DNA from: Sphingopyxis sp.
GTDB lineage: Bacteria; Pseudomonadota; Alphaproteobacteria; Sphingomonadales; Sphingomonadaceae
Reading direction: 5' to 3'
Assembly (NCBI GenBank): GCA_012035435.1
Contig: JAAUPH010000005.1
Span: 1 to 26,000, forward strand
Length of the DNA: 26,000 nt
The position numbers and the translations under genes are program-made. This document shows, in pieces, positions 1-8,817 of the stretch (positions are counted from its first letter, which is position 1; each line of letters starts with the position of its first letter). Below the pieces are notes generated by a model that saw nothing but the letters and a program-made list of their open reading frames with translations, did no database searches and had not been told where the DNA came from.

Positions 1-56
1 ACCGATTGCATGGACTGCCGCAATGAGCCAGTTTGCCATCCTGTTTGGCGACCGAT

Positions 57-84
57 TTTCGGTCTCAGCTAGCTGAGACCGAAA
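57..84. repeat. 28-bp perfect palindrome
   Basis: The sequence is a perfect inverted repeat centred between positions 70 and 71, with 14-base arms (TTTCGGTCTCAGCT and its complement) and no spacer. It lies 32 bases beyond the stop of the truncated RHS-type gene. There is no T-run on either side, so it is a poor intrinsic terminator. It could be a protein-binding site, a recombination scar or an element end. The palindrome is seen directly; its role is unknown. Confidence 0.7.
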
Positions 85-115
85 CACATGACCCGGTTCC
101 CGCTTACACAGAGTA

Positions 116-877
116 TCAGACACACCCAATCGACGGCGTCGTAACCATCGACAATCGACGACGGGATACACTCCGGTCCGGCACCTCCCATGTCCATGTC
201 GCCGCATCACCATTGGTTGTCACGAACTGGTCTTTGCTGCCGGTTTTACTATAGAAAGTGACGTAATTGCGGAAATAGCCGCTGAGCTCAAGATAACCAG
301 GAAAGAGCAACTTCCAGGCTTCGCCAGGGCGACTTACATAGTTGCGTTCAACACGCAACAAGCCGTCTGTACTTTCGTAATCGGTTTCTGCGAGGACTTT
401 GTAACCGCTGGTGACGCTGATAGGATTTCCCACTGTTGGGGTCGCAGGACCTGACACTGGCTTCTGGTTGCAATCGCCGCTGCATTCTTCACGCAGCCCA
501 GCTTGATAGACACACGAGCGCTGGACTGTCACATAGCCTGGCGCACAAACCAATTTCACCCCGGTAGGCAGTATCGTATTGCTATTCGGCGGCCCTCCGG
601 ATTGTAATGCAATCCAGTTACAGCTCGCATTCCCATCATCACCATAAGTTGGCGGCTGATAGGTTGCGTTGGGATTGTAGCTTTTCCACTGAATCCGGCA
701 GGCAGCATCTGCTGTTGGCGCATAAGCAAGCGGCGCATCTGACCCGGTAATGGTCCACCAAAGGCCAGCCTCTTCGGGCGGTAGCGGCTGTAAAACCGGG
801 GCTTGTGCATGGGCTGCAGGCGAAGCAACGAGAGTTGCAAGAAACATTGCCGCCAAGATCGCCGAAAGCCTGTGCAT
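116..877 (-). CDS. Truncated RHS/DUF6531-type secreted protein
   Basis: The 253-residue product starts with a signal peptide (about residues 1-24, ending AHA/Q). A cysteine-containing linker follows, and then at about residues 140-230 the start of an RHS-type N-terminal domain (DUF6531-like: GNPISVTSGYK, then a YESTDGLLRVERNY stretch). RHS proteins of this class usually run for more than a thousand residues of YD repeats; here the frame stops about 110 residues into the domain, so the gene is a 5' fragment or a 3'-replaced remnant. No continuation was found in another frame down to position 1. The start ATG follows a purine-rich GAGGGGGG. The family call rests on the DUF6531-like region only. 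Whether the short product is made and exported cannot be told. Confidence 0.6.
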   Translation of the reverse strand: MHRLSAILAAMFLATLVASPAAHAQAPVLQPLPPEEAGLWWTITGSDAPLAYAPTADAACRIQWKSYNPNATYQPPTYGDDGNASCNWIALQSGGPPNSNTILPTGVKLVCAPGYVTVQRSCVYQAGLREECSGDCNQKPVSGPATPTVGNPISVTSGYKVLAETDYESTDGLLRVERNYVSRPGEAWKLLFPGYLELSGYFRNYVTFYSKTGSKDQFVTTNGDAATWTWEVPDRSVSRRRLSMVTTPSIGCV

Positions 878-916
878 ACCCCCCTCTATAATTTCCCAAT
901 GATTCGAGCGTCAATC

Positions 917-937
917 TTTGTCCTCTTCTGGGCACCA
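917..937 (+). repeat. tRNA-3'-end-like 21-bp repeat, copy A
   Basis: This 21-bp stretch recurs perfectly, in inverted orientation, at 12476-12496. Its last 18 bases, GTCCTCTTCTGGGCACCA, look like the 3' end of a tRNA: end of T-loop, 3' T-stem CCTCT, acceptor TCTGGGC, A, CCA. No tRNA body precedes it. It lies between the RHS-type gene and the UdgX gene, and may be an attachment-site remnant or a terminal repeat of a larger unit. Confidence 0.55.
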
Positions 938-954
938 AATACTTCTGCGCTTGG

Positions 955-2361
955 TCATAGCACCCTGCTGTCCAAACTAGCTGCGACCGCGCTCAGATCT
1001 GCGGCAAAGCGCTGCTCCTCGTCTGCGCGCCTATCTTCGGGCAAGCGCAGCAAGTAACTGGGATGCGCGGTCAACCATAATGTGGTGCCATCGGCCAGCG
1101 TCTGCGGCTGGCCGCGTTCGCGGTTTATGCTCGGCGTTCGTCCCATCAGCGCGCGCCCCGCCGATGCGCCCAGGGCAACGATGATTTTGGGTTGTACCAA
1201 TTTGCGCTCATTATCGAGCCACCAGCGGCAATGGTCGATCTCGCCCGCGGTCGGCGATTGGTGCAACCGCCGCTTGCCGCGCTGTTCATATTTGAAATGC
1301 TTGACCGCATTGGTGACATAGGCACTCCCCCGCGCAATGCCTGCGCGTTCCAGATGGTTGTCGAGCACTTGCCCCGCAGGGCCGACAAAGGGGCGCCCTG
1401 ACGCTTCCTCATGATCGCCCGGCTGTTCGCCGATGATCATGAGCCCGGCGGTGGCTGGACCTTCGCCCATCACCGCGCGGGTGCCGTTACACCCGATGGG
1501 GCAGGCGCGGCATGCGGCAACGGCTTCGGCGATCGCAGGCAGACTGGTTGGCACCGGTCGGGTGAAGCTTGCCTCACCTTGCGCCACCATCGCCAGTTCG
1601 CGCCCGCGCGCGCCCGCGATCAGATCGGGAATCAGCGCGGCTTCGGGCAAGTTCTGCCAGTATTTCTTGGGCATTTCCTTGGTCATCGCGCCAATTTTCA
1701 GCCGCGCCGGATTGAAGATCGATGCATAGTAACTTAGCCACATCGCCTCAAATGGATCGCCCGCATCCGCCGCTGGACGCACGCCGCCGGGACCATAGGT
1801 CAACGTCTCACCATCCCAATGCACAGCCGCGTCCGGTGTCAAAATTGACCAGCGCATGGCGTGAAACCGCCCGACGAAGAAGTCGGCATTGGCTTCGACA
1901 ATCTGGTGCGCGGGCTCGAACCAGGCAACATACCGTTCCTTCCCATCCGCATCCCTCACCGGGTTGAACCTCACAAAGGCGCGCATTTTGTGAATGTCGC
2001 GCCGCACCTCGCGCACCAGCAGCTCGATGCTGCGCACATCGGCGTCGGCGGCATCGCGCAGGAGCTGCGGCTGCGCTTGTAACCGCCAGAGGAGTCGATA
2101 GAGCAGGCCATGCCGCGCTGCGTTACGGTGCAATATGGCCAGCCGCGCCGCGCTCAAAAACTGCTTTGGCACCGTGACTGCGCTCACCGACGCGGATGGC
2201 ACCGGCGCGGGCTCGTCTATCGCGAACAAGTCCCGCTCACCGCTGGTGGCATCATTCCACGCGACCTGATCGGGCGCTACCCCACGCGCGAGCAAGCCTC
2301 GCGCTACATTCCGCCAAGCTGCAAAGTCATGCCCGGCCGCTGCGGCCACCGATCTGCTCAC
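955..2361 (-). CDS. UdgX-family uracil-DNA glycosylase with N-terminal DUF4130/TIGR03915 domain
   Basis: The 468-residue protein has two parts. Residues 1 to about 270 match the type of domain annotated TIGR03915/DUF4130, which is found with a radical SAM partner. Residues 275-468 are a uracil-DNA glycosylase of the UdgX branch. The water-activating motif is GEQPG (311-315), the UdgX-specific loop is KRRLH (363-367) with the histidine that in this family bonds covalently to the abasic sugar, and the C-terminal motif is HPSYLLR (433-439). A CxxC at 284-287 and C378 are likely iron-sulphur ligands. The expected role is binding uracil in DNA and forming a tight or covalent complex. The GTG start overlaps the stop of the radical SAM gene (GTGA), so the two are translationally coupled. 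The family call is firm; the role of the N-terminal domain is poorly known. Confidence 0.88.
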   Translation of the reverse strand: MSRSVAAAAGHDFAAWRNVARGLLARGVAPDQVAWNDATSGERDLFAIDEPAPVPSASVSAVTVPKQFLSAARLAILHRNAARHGLLYRLLWRLQAQPQLLRDAADADVRSIELLVREVRRDIHKMRAFVRFNPVRDADGKERYVAWFEPAHQIVEANADFFVGRFHAMRWSILTPDAAVHWDGETLTYGPGGVRPAADAGDPFEAMWLSYYASIFNPARLKIGAMTKEMPKKYWQNLPEAALIPDLIAGARGRELAMVAQGEASFTRPVPTSLPAIAEAVAACRACPIGCNGTRAVMGEGPATAGLMIIGEQPGDHEEASGRPFVGPAGQVLDNHLERAGIARGSAYVTNAVKHFKYEQRGKRRLHQSPTAGEIDHCRWWLDNERKLVQPKIIVALGASAGRALMGRTPSINRERGQPQTLADGTTLWLTAHPSYLLRLPEDRRADEEQRFAADLSAVAASLDSRVL

Positions 2362-3596
2362 GCGAACAACTCCAGCTGAGCCTCCGCCCGTGGCCGCACC
2401 AGCGCGTCCAGATTGTCACGGTCGCCCAGCACCACCGGCCGCCAGTCAGCCGCGATGATGAACGGCAGCAACTTCTTCACCCCGCGCGTCAGCCGCCCGA
2501 CATCCTCTAACGTCAGCCGCCGCATTCGCCGCGCGCGCAGCATCGCATCGACCGCGCGCACGCCCAGCCCCGGAACGCGTAGCAATGTCTCGCGCGGGGC
2601 CTTGTTGACATCGACCGGAAATTGGTCGCGAAATTTCAGCGCCCATGCCAATTTGGGATCAATATCCAGCGGCAACATGCCCCCGACATCCGCCCCGGCA
2701 ATCACCTCTTGCGGCGCAAAGCCGTAAAAGCGCATCAGCCAGTCGGATTGATACAACCGGTGCTCGCGGATCAGCGGTGGGCGCTTCAGCGGCAATACCG
2801 CGCTCGAATCGGGAATGGGACTGAACGCGGAATAATAAACGCGGCGCAGCTTGAACCGTCCATAAAGCGCGCTCGACCGAATGATGACGTCGGCGTCATT
2901 CGCGCTGTCGGCCCCTACAATCATTTGCGTCGATTGGCCTGCAGGAACAAAGCGCGGCGCATGCCGATATTTTTTGCGCGCGTCGTGCGCGTCAATGATC
3001 GCGCTGTTCACCTCGCCCATCGCGCCCTCAATCCGCGCCGCACTTTTGTCTGGTGCGAGCCGTTCGAGCCCGGCTACCGTCGGCAGTTCGACATTGATCG
3101 ACAATCGATCGGCATAAAGTCCCGCCTGCGCCACCAGTTCGGGATCGGCATCGGGGATCGTCTTCAAATGGATGTACCCGCGAAAATCATGCTCTTCGCG
3201 CAAAATCCGTGCAACCTCGATCAACTGCTCCATCGTATGGTTTGACGATTTGATAATCCCCGACGACAGGAACAGTCCCTCAATATAGTTTCGCCGGTAA
3301 AAACTCAGCGTCAGATCAACCACCTCCTGCGGCGTAAAGCGCGCGCGGCGGACGTTGGAGCTTTTGCGGTTAATGCAATAATGACAGTCAAAAATACAAT
3401 GATTGGTTAGCAGCAGCTTGAGCAGAGAAATGCACCGCCCATCCGGCGCATAGCTGTGGCAAATCCCCGATCCCCCCGCCGAACCAATCCCGCGCCCTCC
3501 CTTGCTGTCACGCCGCGTCGTCCCCGACGAAGCGCACGACGCATCATATTTCGCCGCATCGGCTAAAATCTCAAGCTTCTCGGTCGCGCCCAACAT
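2358..3596 (-). CDS. Putative DNA modification/repair radical SAM protein (UdgX partner)
   Basis: The protein is about 412 residues from the chosen ATG. The radical SAM cluster motif CIFDCHYC (C67, C71, C74) lies in a stretch beginning LLTNHCIFDC. The N-terminus, with an AAKYDASCASSG stretch, and the C-terminal helix-hairpin-helix region (VPGLGVRAVD) match the family TIGR03916, which is linked to UDG-like genes. The HhH points to DNA binding. The reaction catalysed is not known for this family. A TTG at 3626 in the same frame is an alternative start; ATG 3596 was preferred because family members begin near EKLEILADAAKYD. Neither start has a strong ribosome site. The 4-bp overlap with the UdgX gene makes a two-gene operon. 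Confidence 0.85.
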   Translation of the reverse strand: MLGATEKLEILADAAKYDASCASSGTTRRDSKGGRGIGSAGGSGICHSYAPDGRCISLLKLLLTNHCIFDCHYCINRKSSNVRRARFTPQEVVDLTLSFYRRNYIEGLFLSSGIIKSSNHTMEQLIEVARILREEHDFRGYIHLKTIPDADPELVAQAGLYADRLSINVELPTVAGLERLAPDKSAARIEGAMGEVNSAIIDAHDARKKYRHAPRFVPAGQSTQMIVGADSANDADVIIRSSALYGRFKLRRVYYSAFSPIPDSSAVLPLKRPPLIREHRLYQSDWLMRFYGFAPQEVIAGADVGGMLPLDIDPKLAWALKFRDQFPVDVNKAPRETLLRVPGLGVRAVDAMLRARRMRRLTLEDVGRLTRGVKKLLPFIIAADWRPVVLGDRDNLDALVRPRAEAQLELFA

Positions 3597-4019
3597 ATGT
3601 TCACTATATGTTTCCGTGTCAGGCAAGGCAATCCCCGTTATTCAACAAGCGTCAGAAAACAGAAAGATTGTGGTTCCTAGAAGGACTCAGATAGAGCCGC
3701 TAAATATCTGATTTATAATTGTTTCATGCGACTTCTAATGTAAGGACGCGCAGCAGTCGTTGTGATTTGAAGACTGTGCGATGGTGCTCGGAGCGCTCCG
3801 GCTGACTTCGCCAACATTTCAGACGATCATGGCCAATCCGATCGCAATTATTAGCAGCCCTTCATTCATCAAAACACCCGCCCGTTGCCATGTAGCAAAC
3901 GGGCGGGTGCGGGGGAGAGTGGTCTCCCCCTCAGATCGGCGATGCGGGCCCGCGAGCTTGCCCGGTTCGCGACCCATCCCGCAGGCCGCGTGCACCGCCG
4001 ATGTCGTGGCTGGGGGTGG
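3597..4019. other. Intergenic region
   Basis: About 420 bases with no convincing gene. It should carry the promoter of the radical SAM/UdgX pair, since the part around 3650-3730 is AT-rich. It also holds the terminator at 3871-3909 that serves the adhesin gene. Small open frames here have no family features. Confidence 0.5.
3871..3909 (-). terminator. Intrinsic terminator of the adhesin gene
   Basis: The arms CACCCGCCCGTT (3875-3886) and AACGGGCGGGTG (3898-3909) pair perfectly over 12 bases around an 11-base loop. On the minus strand the stem is followed by TTTT. It lies 110 bases past the stop of the YadA-like gene, which reads toward it. Confidence 0.8.
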
Positions 4020-6290
4020 TTAGAACTCCCCGGCTATCCCCGCGCGCACTGCGGTATCCTTGCCGCCGCTGTGCGAGATGCCTGCGGTGAAGGCGAAGGG
4101 GGTCGCCACGTCCAGCCGGTGCATCAATGACATGCTGAAGGCGACCTCACCGCGATAGACGCCCGTGTTCGCAGCATAGCTGGTTTTGCCCGGTGCCGAC
4201 GGAAAGGACGGGTTGGCCATGGCGACAGCGGCGGCGGTGCCGCGCTGCGCTTCCTTGCGATTGACCTGCGCAAGGTCGAACAGCGCGAGTTGAGCGGCCT
4301 CAATCGACGTCAGGCGGTTGTTGATGTTAATTCCGCCCAGAGCTGCCAGAGCAGCATTCTGTGCAGCGTCCGATGCCTGAAGCGCGCTGATCGCTGGCCG
4401 GATGGTGACATCGCGTCCCACCGTTCCGCTGGCGTCAACCGTCATCACGTCGGTTGGGCCAGCCTGCCCGGCGGTGCTGGCGGCGATATCGCCGATTGTT
4501 ACCGAGCTGCCCGTGCCGCCCAGCATGACCTGATTGGCACGGGTCGTGGTTGCGCCAACGCCGAGTGCGGTCGAGTTATCGAACGCTGCATTTGACGCAC
4601 GGCCGATGGCGGAGGCGCCAAGGCCAGCCGCATTCGACTGATGCCCGACGGCCAGCGAGATATTGCCCGTCGCCCGCGCCTGCCAGCCAAAGGCCTGTGC
4701 ACCGCGACCCGATGCTACGGCTTCACCGCCGATGGCTGTCGAATGGAAACCGGTTGCCTGCGCCTGATCGCCAAGCGCCACCGAATCATCGTCGCTGGCG
4801 ACCGCAGCATTGCCGATGGCGACGCTGGTGATGCCGGTCGAAGTCGCGCTGCTGCCCATGCCGATATTATTGTCGCCCACGGTGTTGCTGTTGACGCCAA
4901 TGCCGATCGCCGAAACACCGGCAGCAGTCGCGTTCAGGCCCAGCGCCTGTGTGCCCAATCCCTGCGCGTCGGCATTCTGGCCCACCGCAACCGCCGACAG
5001 GCCCTGCGCCAGCGCCTGATCACCCAGCGCCACCGCACCATCGCCCAGCGCGCTGTTGTTGGCACCAATGGCAACCGCGCCGGTGCCAGCCGCGACATTG
5101 GGATCGCCGATTGCGACCGCACCGTTACCGGTAGCGCTGTTGGCAAGGCCGATGGACACAGCCGCACCACCATTGGCAATCGCGCCACTGCCGATGGCGA
5201 CGGCATTGTCGGTTTCTGCGAGTGCTGTGTTGCCCACAGCGATCGCGCTGTTGCCAATGGCGGTGGACTGATCGCCAACGGCGATGCTCTGCGCCCCCAC
5301 TGTGTCTGCACCTCTGCCGAACGCAAGCGATGCTTCGCCTCGCGCTTCGGCGGCAGAGCCCAAAGCGACTGAGAAAGAGGCCTCACTTAACGACCTATTG
5401 CCAATTGCTAACCCGTCCTCTGCGGTCGCCGCAACGTCGCTCGACGTCCCCATCGCGATGGAGTGCGAACCAAGCGCGTCGGCACCAAGACCGATGCCAA
5501 CCGCACCAAAGCCCCCCGCCTGTGCGCCATCACCGATGGCCACCGACGCCGTACCTGTGGCGTCCGCCGAATTGCCAAGCGCGGCCGCGTTAAACCCCGT
5601 TGCCGTCACGCCCCTGCCGATAGCGACGCTGCTTTCAGCTTCGGCCAGCGCACCATCGCCTACCGCAACGCCACCGTCCGCAAAAACGCGCGCCGCACCG
5701 CCGAGGGCCACCGCGCCTGCTCCATTGCCAATCGCATTGTTGCCGATGGCAACACCATTGGTGTTAGGTTCATTCACAACTGTCAGGAACCCAATCGCGA
5801 CGCTGCCGACGGCAGTGGCATTGGCGTTCTGCCCGATTGCTACAGCCCGCTCTTGGGTAGCATCTGCGAAAACACCGACGGCTACTGTGCCGGCTGCGCT
5901 GGCTTCTGCGCCTCGGCCGACTGCCGTCGCGTTGGTGACAGCCGGCGTGTTGTTTCCGGGAGGCGCCACGCTGCCTGCAAAGGCGTCTGCGCCCAGCGCG
6001 GTGTTGCCCGTGTCACCAGCGAACGACCCTGAGCCCACCGCTGTCGAATTGGCGCCCTCAGCCGATGCTACCGGCCCGACTGCGGTCGAACTGGTGCCCC
6101 CTGCACTGGCAAGCCCGCCTACGGCGACGCCATTTTCACCGGTCGCGTTCGCGCCGATGCCGCATTCCAGGCTCGCGAGCGCCGGGCCAGTGTTGCATTC
6201 GGGGGTGTTGTCGGCGCGCGCCGGGGTTGCGGTAAGCGCAATGGCCATCGCCAAGGTGGCGGCGCTGGCGGTTAGGTTGATCTTTTTCAT
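4020..6290 (-). CDS. YadA-like trimeric autotransporter adhesin
   Basis: The 756-residue protein has a clear signal peptide (residues 1-26, ending PARA/D). Residues of about 40-590 are dozens of degenerate 14-residue YadA head repeats of the form AVAIGxxAxAxGxxS, which fold into a trimeric left-handed beta-roll. A neck-like NQVMLGG segment follows near 590. A short helical segment then leads into a YadA C-terminal anchor of about 75 residues ending in AGIAGEF, with the terminal aromatic typical of outer-membrane barrels. The coiled-coil stalk is very short for the family. The gene would be exported by Sec and inserted as a trimer for surface attachment. The ribosome site AGGAG lies 9 bases before ATG, and a strong terminator follows. 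Long open frames on the opposite strand are shadows of the repeat composition. Confidence 0.9.
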   Translation of the reverse strand: MKKINLTASAATLAMAIALTATPARADNTPECNTGPALASLECGIGANATGENGVAVGGLASAGGTSSTAVGPVASAEGANSTAVGSGSFAGDTGNTALGADAFAGSVAPPGNNTPAVTNATAVGRGAEASAAGTVAVGVFADATQERAVAIGQNANATAVGSVAIGFLTVVNEPNTNGVAIGNNAIGNGAGAVALGGAARVFADGGVAVGDGALAEAESSVAIGRGVTATGFNAAALGNSADATGTASVAIGDGAQAGGFGAVGIGLGADALGSHSIAMGTSSDVAATAEDGLAIGNRSLSEASFSVALGSAAEARGEASLAFGRGADTVGAQSIAVGDQSTAIGNSAIAVGNTALAETDNAVAIGSGAIANGGAAVSIGLANSATGNGAVAIGDPNVAAGTGAVAIGANNSALGDGAVALGDQALAQGLSAVAVGQNADAQGLGTQALGLNATAAGVSAIGIGVNSNTVGDNNIGMGSSATSTGITSVAIGNAAVASDDDSVALGDQAQATGFHSTAIGGEAVASGRGAQAFGWQARATGNISLAVGHQSNAAGLGASAIGRASNAAFDNSTALGVGATTTRANQVMLGGTGSSVTIGDIAASTAGQAGPTDVMTVDASGTVGRDVTIRPAISALQASDAAQNAALAALGGININNRLTSIEAAQLALFDLAQVNRKEAQRGTAAAVAMANPSFPSAPGKTSYAANTGVYRGEVAFSMSLMHRLDVATPFAFTAGISHSGGKDTAVRAGIAGEF

Positions 6291-6326
6291 TTATGTTACT
6301 CCTGTTTTGAACATGCATTGTCCCTG

Positions 6327-6391
6327 CGCGGCAAGCAGGCCTGCCGCGTTCGGGGTCTTTGGTGGTGTGATTGGGCCGCTAGATGCGGCCC
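6327..6391. promoter_or_regulatory. Two hairpins in the leader of the adhesin gene
   Basis: CGCGGCA/TGCCGCG (6327-6333 with 6342-6348) and GGGCCGC/GCGGCCC (6373-6379 with 6385-6391) can each fold. They sit between the GMC oxidoreductase stop and the adhesin start. The second has no T-run, so it may be a weak terminator, an mRNA stabiliser or a regulatory fold. The pairing is seen; the role is inference. Confidence 0.35.
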
Positions 6392-6395
6392 CGCG

Positions 6396-8034
6396 TCAGC
6401 TGGTGACCGGGTTGAGGTGGTGCATCTTTGCTCCTTGTTTGATGTCGGGGAGGGGAGAGGGGTGGCTGGCGGTGGCTGCGCGGTGCGTGCGCAGAACAAA
6501 TTCTGCGGCACGCGCTGCAATCATCGCGACGACAGCATTGGGGTGACCGCGCGGGACGGTCGGCATGACCGATGCATCGGCAACCCACAGACCTCCGATG
6601 CCGCGCACCGACAGATCGGGGCGAACAACCGAGAAGCTGTCATTTCCCATCCGGCAGGTGCCAGATGGGTGATAGACCGTTTGAACCGTATCCAGCGCGG
6701 CAGCGATCTGTTCCACCAGCGTTGCCGTTGGCGGCGCGAGATAGCGGGCAAAGGGGGCAGTGCCTGCAACGCGCAGGGCCCAGCAAATGGCTGCACGCAT
6801 GACGCGCCGATCCGCTCCTTCCGCATCCGTGAAGATGCCAAAATCAATGACGGGCGCAGCCAAGGGATTGTTCGATGCCAGCGACACTTTGCCGCGTGAC
6901 TTTGGCGTCAGCACCGCCGCTCCGATGGCGAAAGCATGAATTTCGGGGTCGGACAGGGCCTCGTTGCGCCATTCAAGCGGCGCGAAGAGCAGTTCCATAT
7001 CAGGCGCGCGCAATTCGGGTGCAGACCGGCCAAAGGCAATGCCCTCTACCGCATTTGACGTCAGCGGTCCGCGCCGCAGGAGATAGCGGATCAGATTTGG
7101 CAGGCTGGCCGCTGTCTTATAGGTGTCCTGATGCTGCGTCGGCAGCGTAAGGACCGCCATCGGGTGGTCCTGAAGATTTGTGCCGATGTCAGGCACATCT
7201 TTCACGGCCGCAATCCCGTGGCGGTGCAGCTGCGCAGCGGGCCCGACACCCGAATGCATGAGGATAGCGGGCGACCCGATTGCTCCAGCAGCCAGAAGCA
7301 CGCCGCCATTGGCGCGCAACGTTGCGCTCCGCCCTTCGCGAAGATATTCGATGCCAATGGCCTGACCCGCGTCGATCAGCACGCGGCGGACATGTGCGCC
7401 GGTTATGACAGTCAGGTTGGGCCGCTTGATCGCAGGCTTCAAAAAGGCGTCATAGGCCGAAAAGCGGCGCCCAGCCTTGTGCGCCAGCTGGGGCACCCAC
7501 GCACCCTCATAAGCCCCGCCATTATAGTCGCTTTGTTGCGCGGTCGCCTTGTCACAGGCCGCTGCGACAAAGTCATGCGCAGCAGGGTGAACGTCGCGCG
7601 CTCCGGCGACGTGCATCGGGCCATCCTTGCCGCGCCCCGCTTTGCCCGCCACATAGCTTTCCTGTGCGGCGAACCAGGGTGCGACATCGCTCCATGCCCA
7701 ACCGTCCGCACCCGCATCACGCCAGCCGTCGAAGTCGGCCGGGTGGCATCCATTGATGGTATTTGCGCATTCATGTTCGACGAACGCCCAGCATTTTGCC
7801 GCGCGGGATGAAAATCGGACGACCGTGCGCGCCGGGTTGCGGGGCAGATTGATAGGCCCAGTCCGCCTTGCCTTTAAACAATTTGGTGAAGCCGGCAGGC
7901 ATGGTTGCCCAGGGCTGCGGCGGTGCGCCGCCCGCTTCGACCAGCGTGACACGGTGCCGACCGCAGGCGGTAAGTGCTTCGGCTAGCACCGCGCCCGCAG
8001 TGCCGCCGCCGATGATGATATAATCCGGGGTCAT
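6396..8034 (-). pseudogene. GMC-family FAD oxidoreductase, frameshifted
   Basis: The N-terminal part, in one frame, has the FAD-binding motif YIIIGGGTAGAVLAE directly after MTPD, and ends LGVRRT at about 7795. The rest, in another frame, carries the family body from HPADFDGW on. It ends with PSGTCRMG (the catalytic-histidine region is HPSGTCRMG) and VWVADASVMPTVPRGHPNA. Between them the usual GKxLGGSSxxN motif is broken. One missing G after GGC would restore GGSSNMNAQI, and a second shift is then needed to reach the HPADFDGW frame. The gene is therefore either truly inactive or carries sequencing errors near 7750-7815. The start is ATG 8034 with AGGAG 7 bases upstream. Substrates of GMC enzymes are alcohols, choline or sugars; which one applies cannot be told. 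The gene lies in line with the PEP-CTERM and adhesin genes. Confidence 0.8.
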
Positions 8035-8112
8035 GGGTGTTTCTCCTGCGCGCAAGTCGCCGATCCAGCGGGATGCGTCCCGCTGGGTCCGTGCCGACAT
8101 TGCGCTGTTGGT

Positions 8113-8817
8113 TCAGGCGATGGCTGGCGTGCGTCGGCGTTTGACACTGGCATTGCGCAGGGCGCCGCCCGTAAGGCCAAAACCCATGATCATCATTGCC
8201 CAAGTTGCGGGTTCCGGCACCGCGCCAAGGCCGCCGCCGACATTCTGCAAGGTTCCGATGACGCGTTCATCCTGGGTTCTTAGCACGCCGCCGAACAATT
8301 CCGGCACCCGCCGGAACCCGAACAGTCGGCTGGCCCCCGTTTGCTGCTGGGTGAAGCCGCAGGGCGCAAAGTTAAGGCTGCTGCCCAGCAGGCGCACCGA
8401 GCTGTCAAAATTGCTGCACAGGCTGCCGGCGCCGATCTGCGTGAAAATGACCGCACCAGTTCCGCCAAAGTTGAACAGCAATTCGGTGTCGGTGGCGCGC
8501 AGCGCCCCGGCCTGCAGAAACAGCTCCGATGTTCCGCCGAACCCAGCGCTGGTTATACGAAATTTGCGGTCGATCGGTCCGCCCTCAATATCCCAGTTCA
8601 GGATATTGGCGGCGTCCAGCACGCCCAGCGCACCATCAGTTTCGATCTTGAAATTGAATATGAAGGGGTTGCTGTCGTCCGGCGATAACGACTGGGCGAA
8701 CGCCGCCGGCGATCCGGTGAGCGAACCGACATAAGTAGCGCCCTGCGCTGGGGTAACTGCCGTAAACAGCAGCGCGGCACCGGTAAGAAGGGGGGAGAGT
8801 CTGAATTGGGGCAGCAT
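8113..8817 (-). CDS. PEPxxWA-CTERM sorting domain protein
   Basis: The 234-residue secreted protein begins with a signal peptide (about residues 1-26, ending AQG/A). Its body is hydrophilic and beta-rich in appearance, with few cysteines. It ends with the sphingomonad-type PEP-CTERM tripartite tail: VPEPATWAMMI, then a GFGLTGGAL hydrophobic helix, then a basic RNASVKRRR end. In this family the tail is recognised by an exosortase, and the protein is processed and usually linked to exopolysaccharide or the surface. No exosortase gene is visible in the window. The start ATG 8817 was chosen over the longer frame because AAGGA lies 8 bases before it and the signal peptide starts there. The function of the body is unknown. 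Upstream, at 9014-9033, is a TetR-type operator candidate. Confidence 0.85.
   Translation of the reverse strand: MLPQFRLSPLLTGAALLFTAVTPAQGATYVGSLTGSPAAFAQSLSPDDSNPFIFNFKIETDGALGVLDAANILNWDIEGGPIDRKFRITSAGFGGTSELFLQAGALRATDTELLFNFGGTGAVIFTQIGAGSLCSNFDSSVRLLGSSLNFAPCGFTQQQTGASRLFGFRRVPELFGGVLRTQDERVIGTLQNVGGGLGAVPEPATWAMMIMGFGLTGGALRNASVKRRRTPAIA

Noticed and set aside
2622..3245. Plus-strand open frame opposite the radical SAM gene
   Set aside because: It is antisense to a clear family member; the composition is that of a codon-position shadow.
4500..6100. CRISPR-like or tandem DNA repeat array
   Set aside because: The periodic similarity comes from the 14-residue protein repeats of the adhesin; there are no constant repeats with variable spacers.
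5284..6546. Long plus-strand open frame (420 codons) opposite the adhesin gene
   Set aside because: It is a proline/alanine-rich mirror of the YadA repeats, has no family features and no ribosome site. The minus-strand gene explains the openness.
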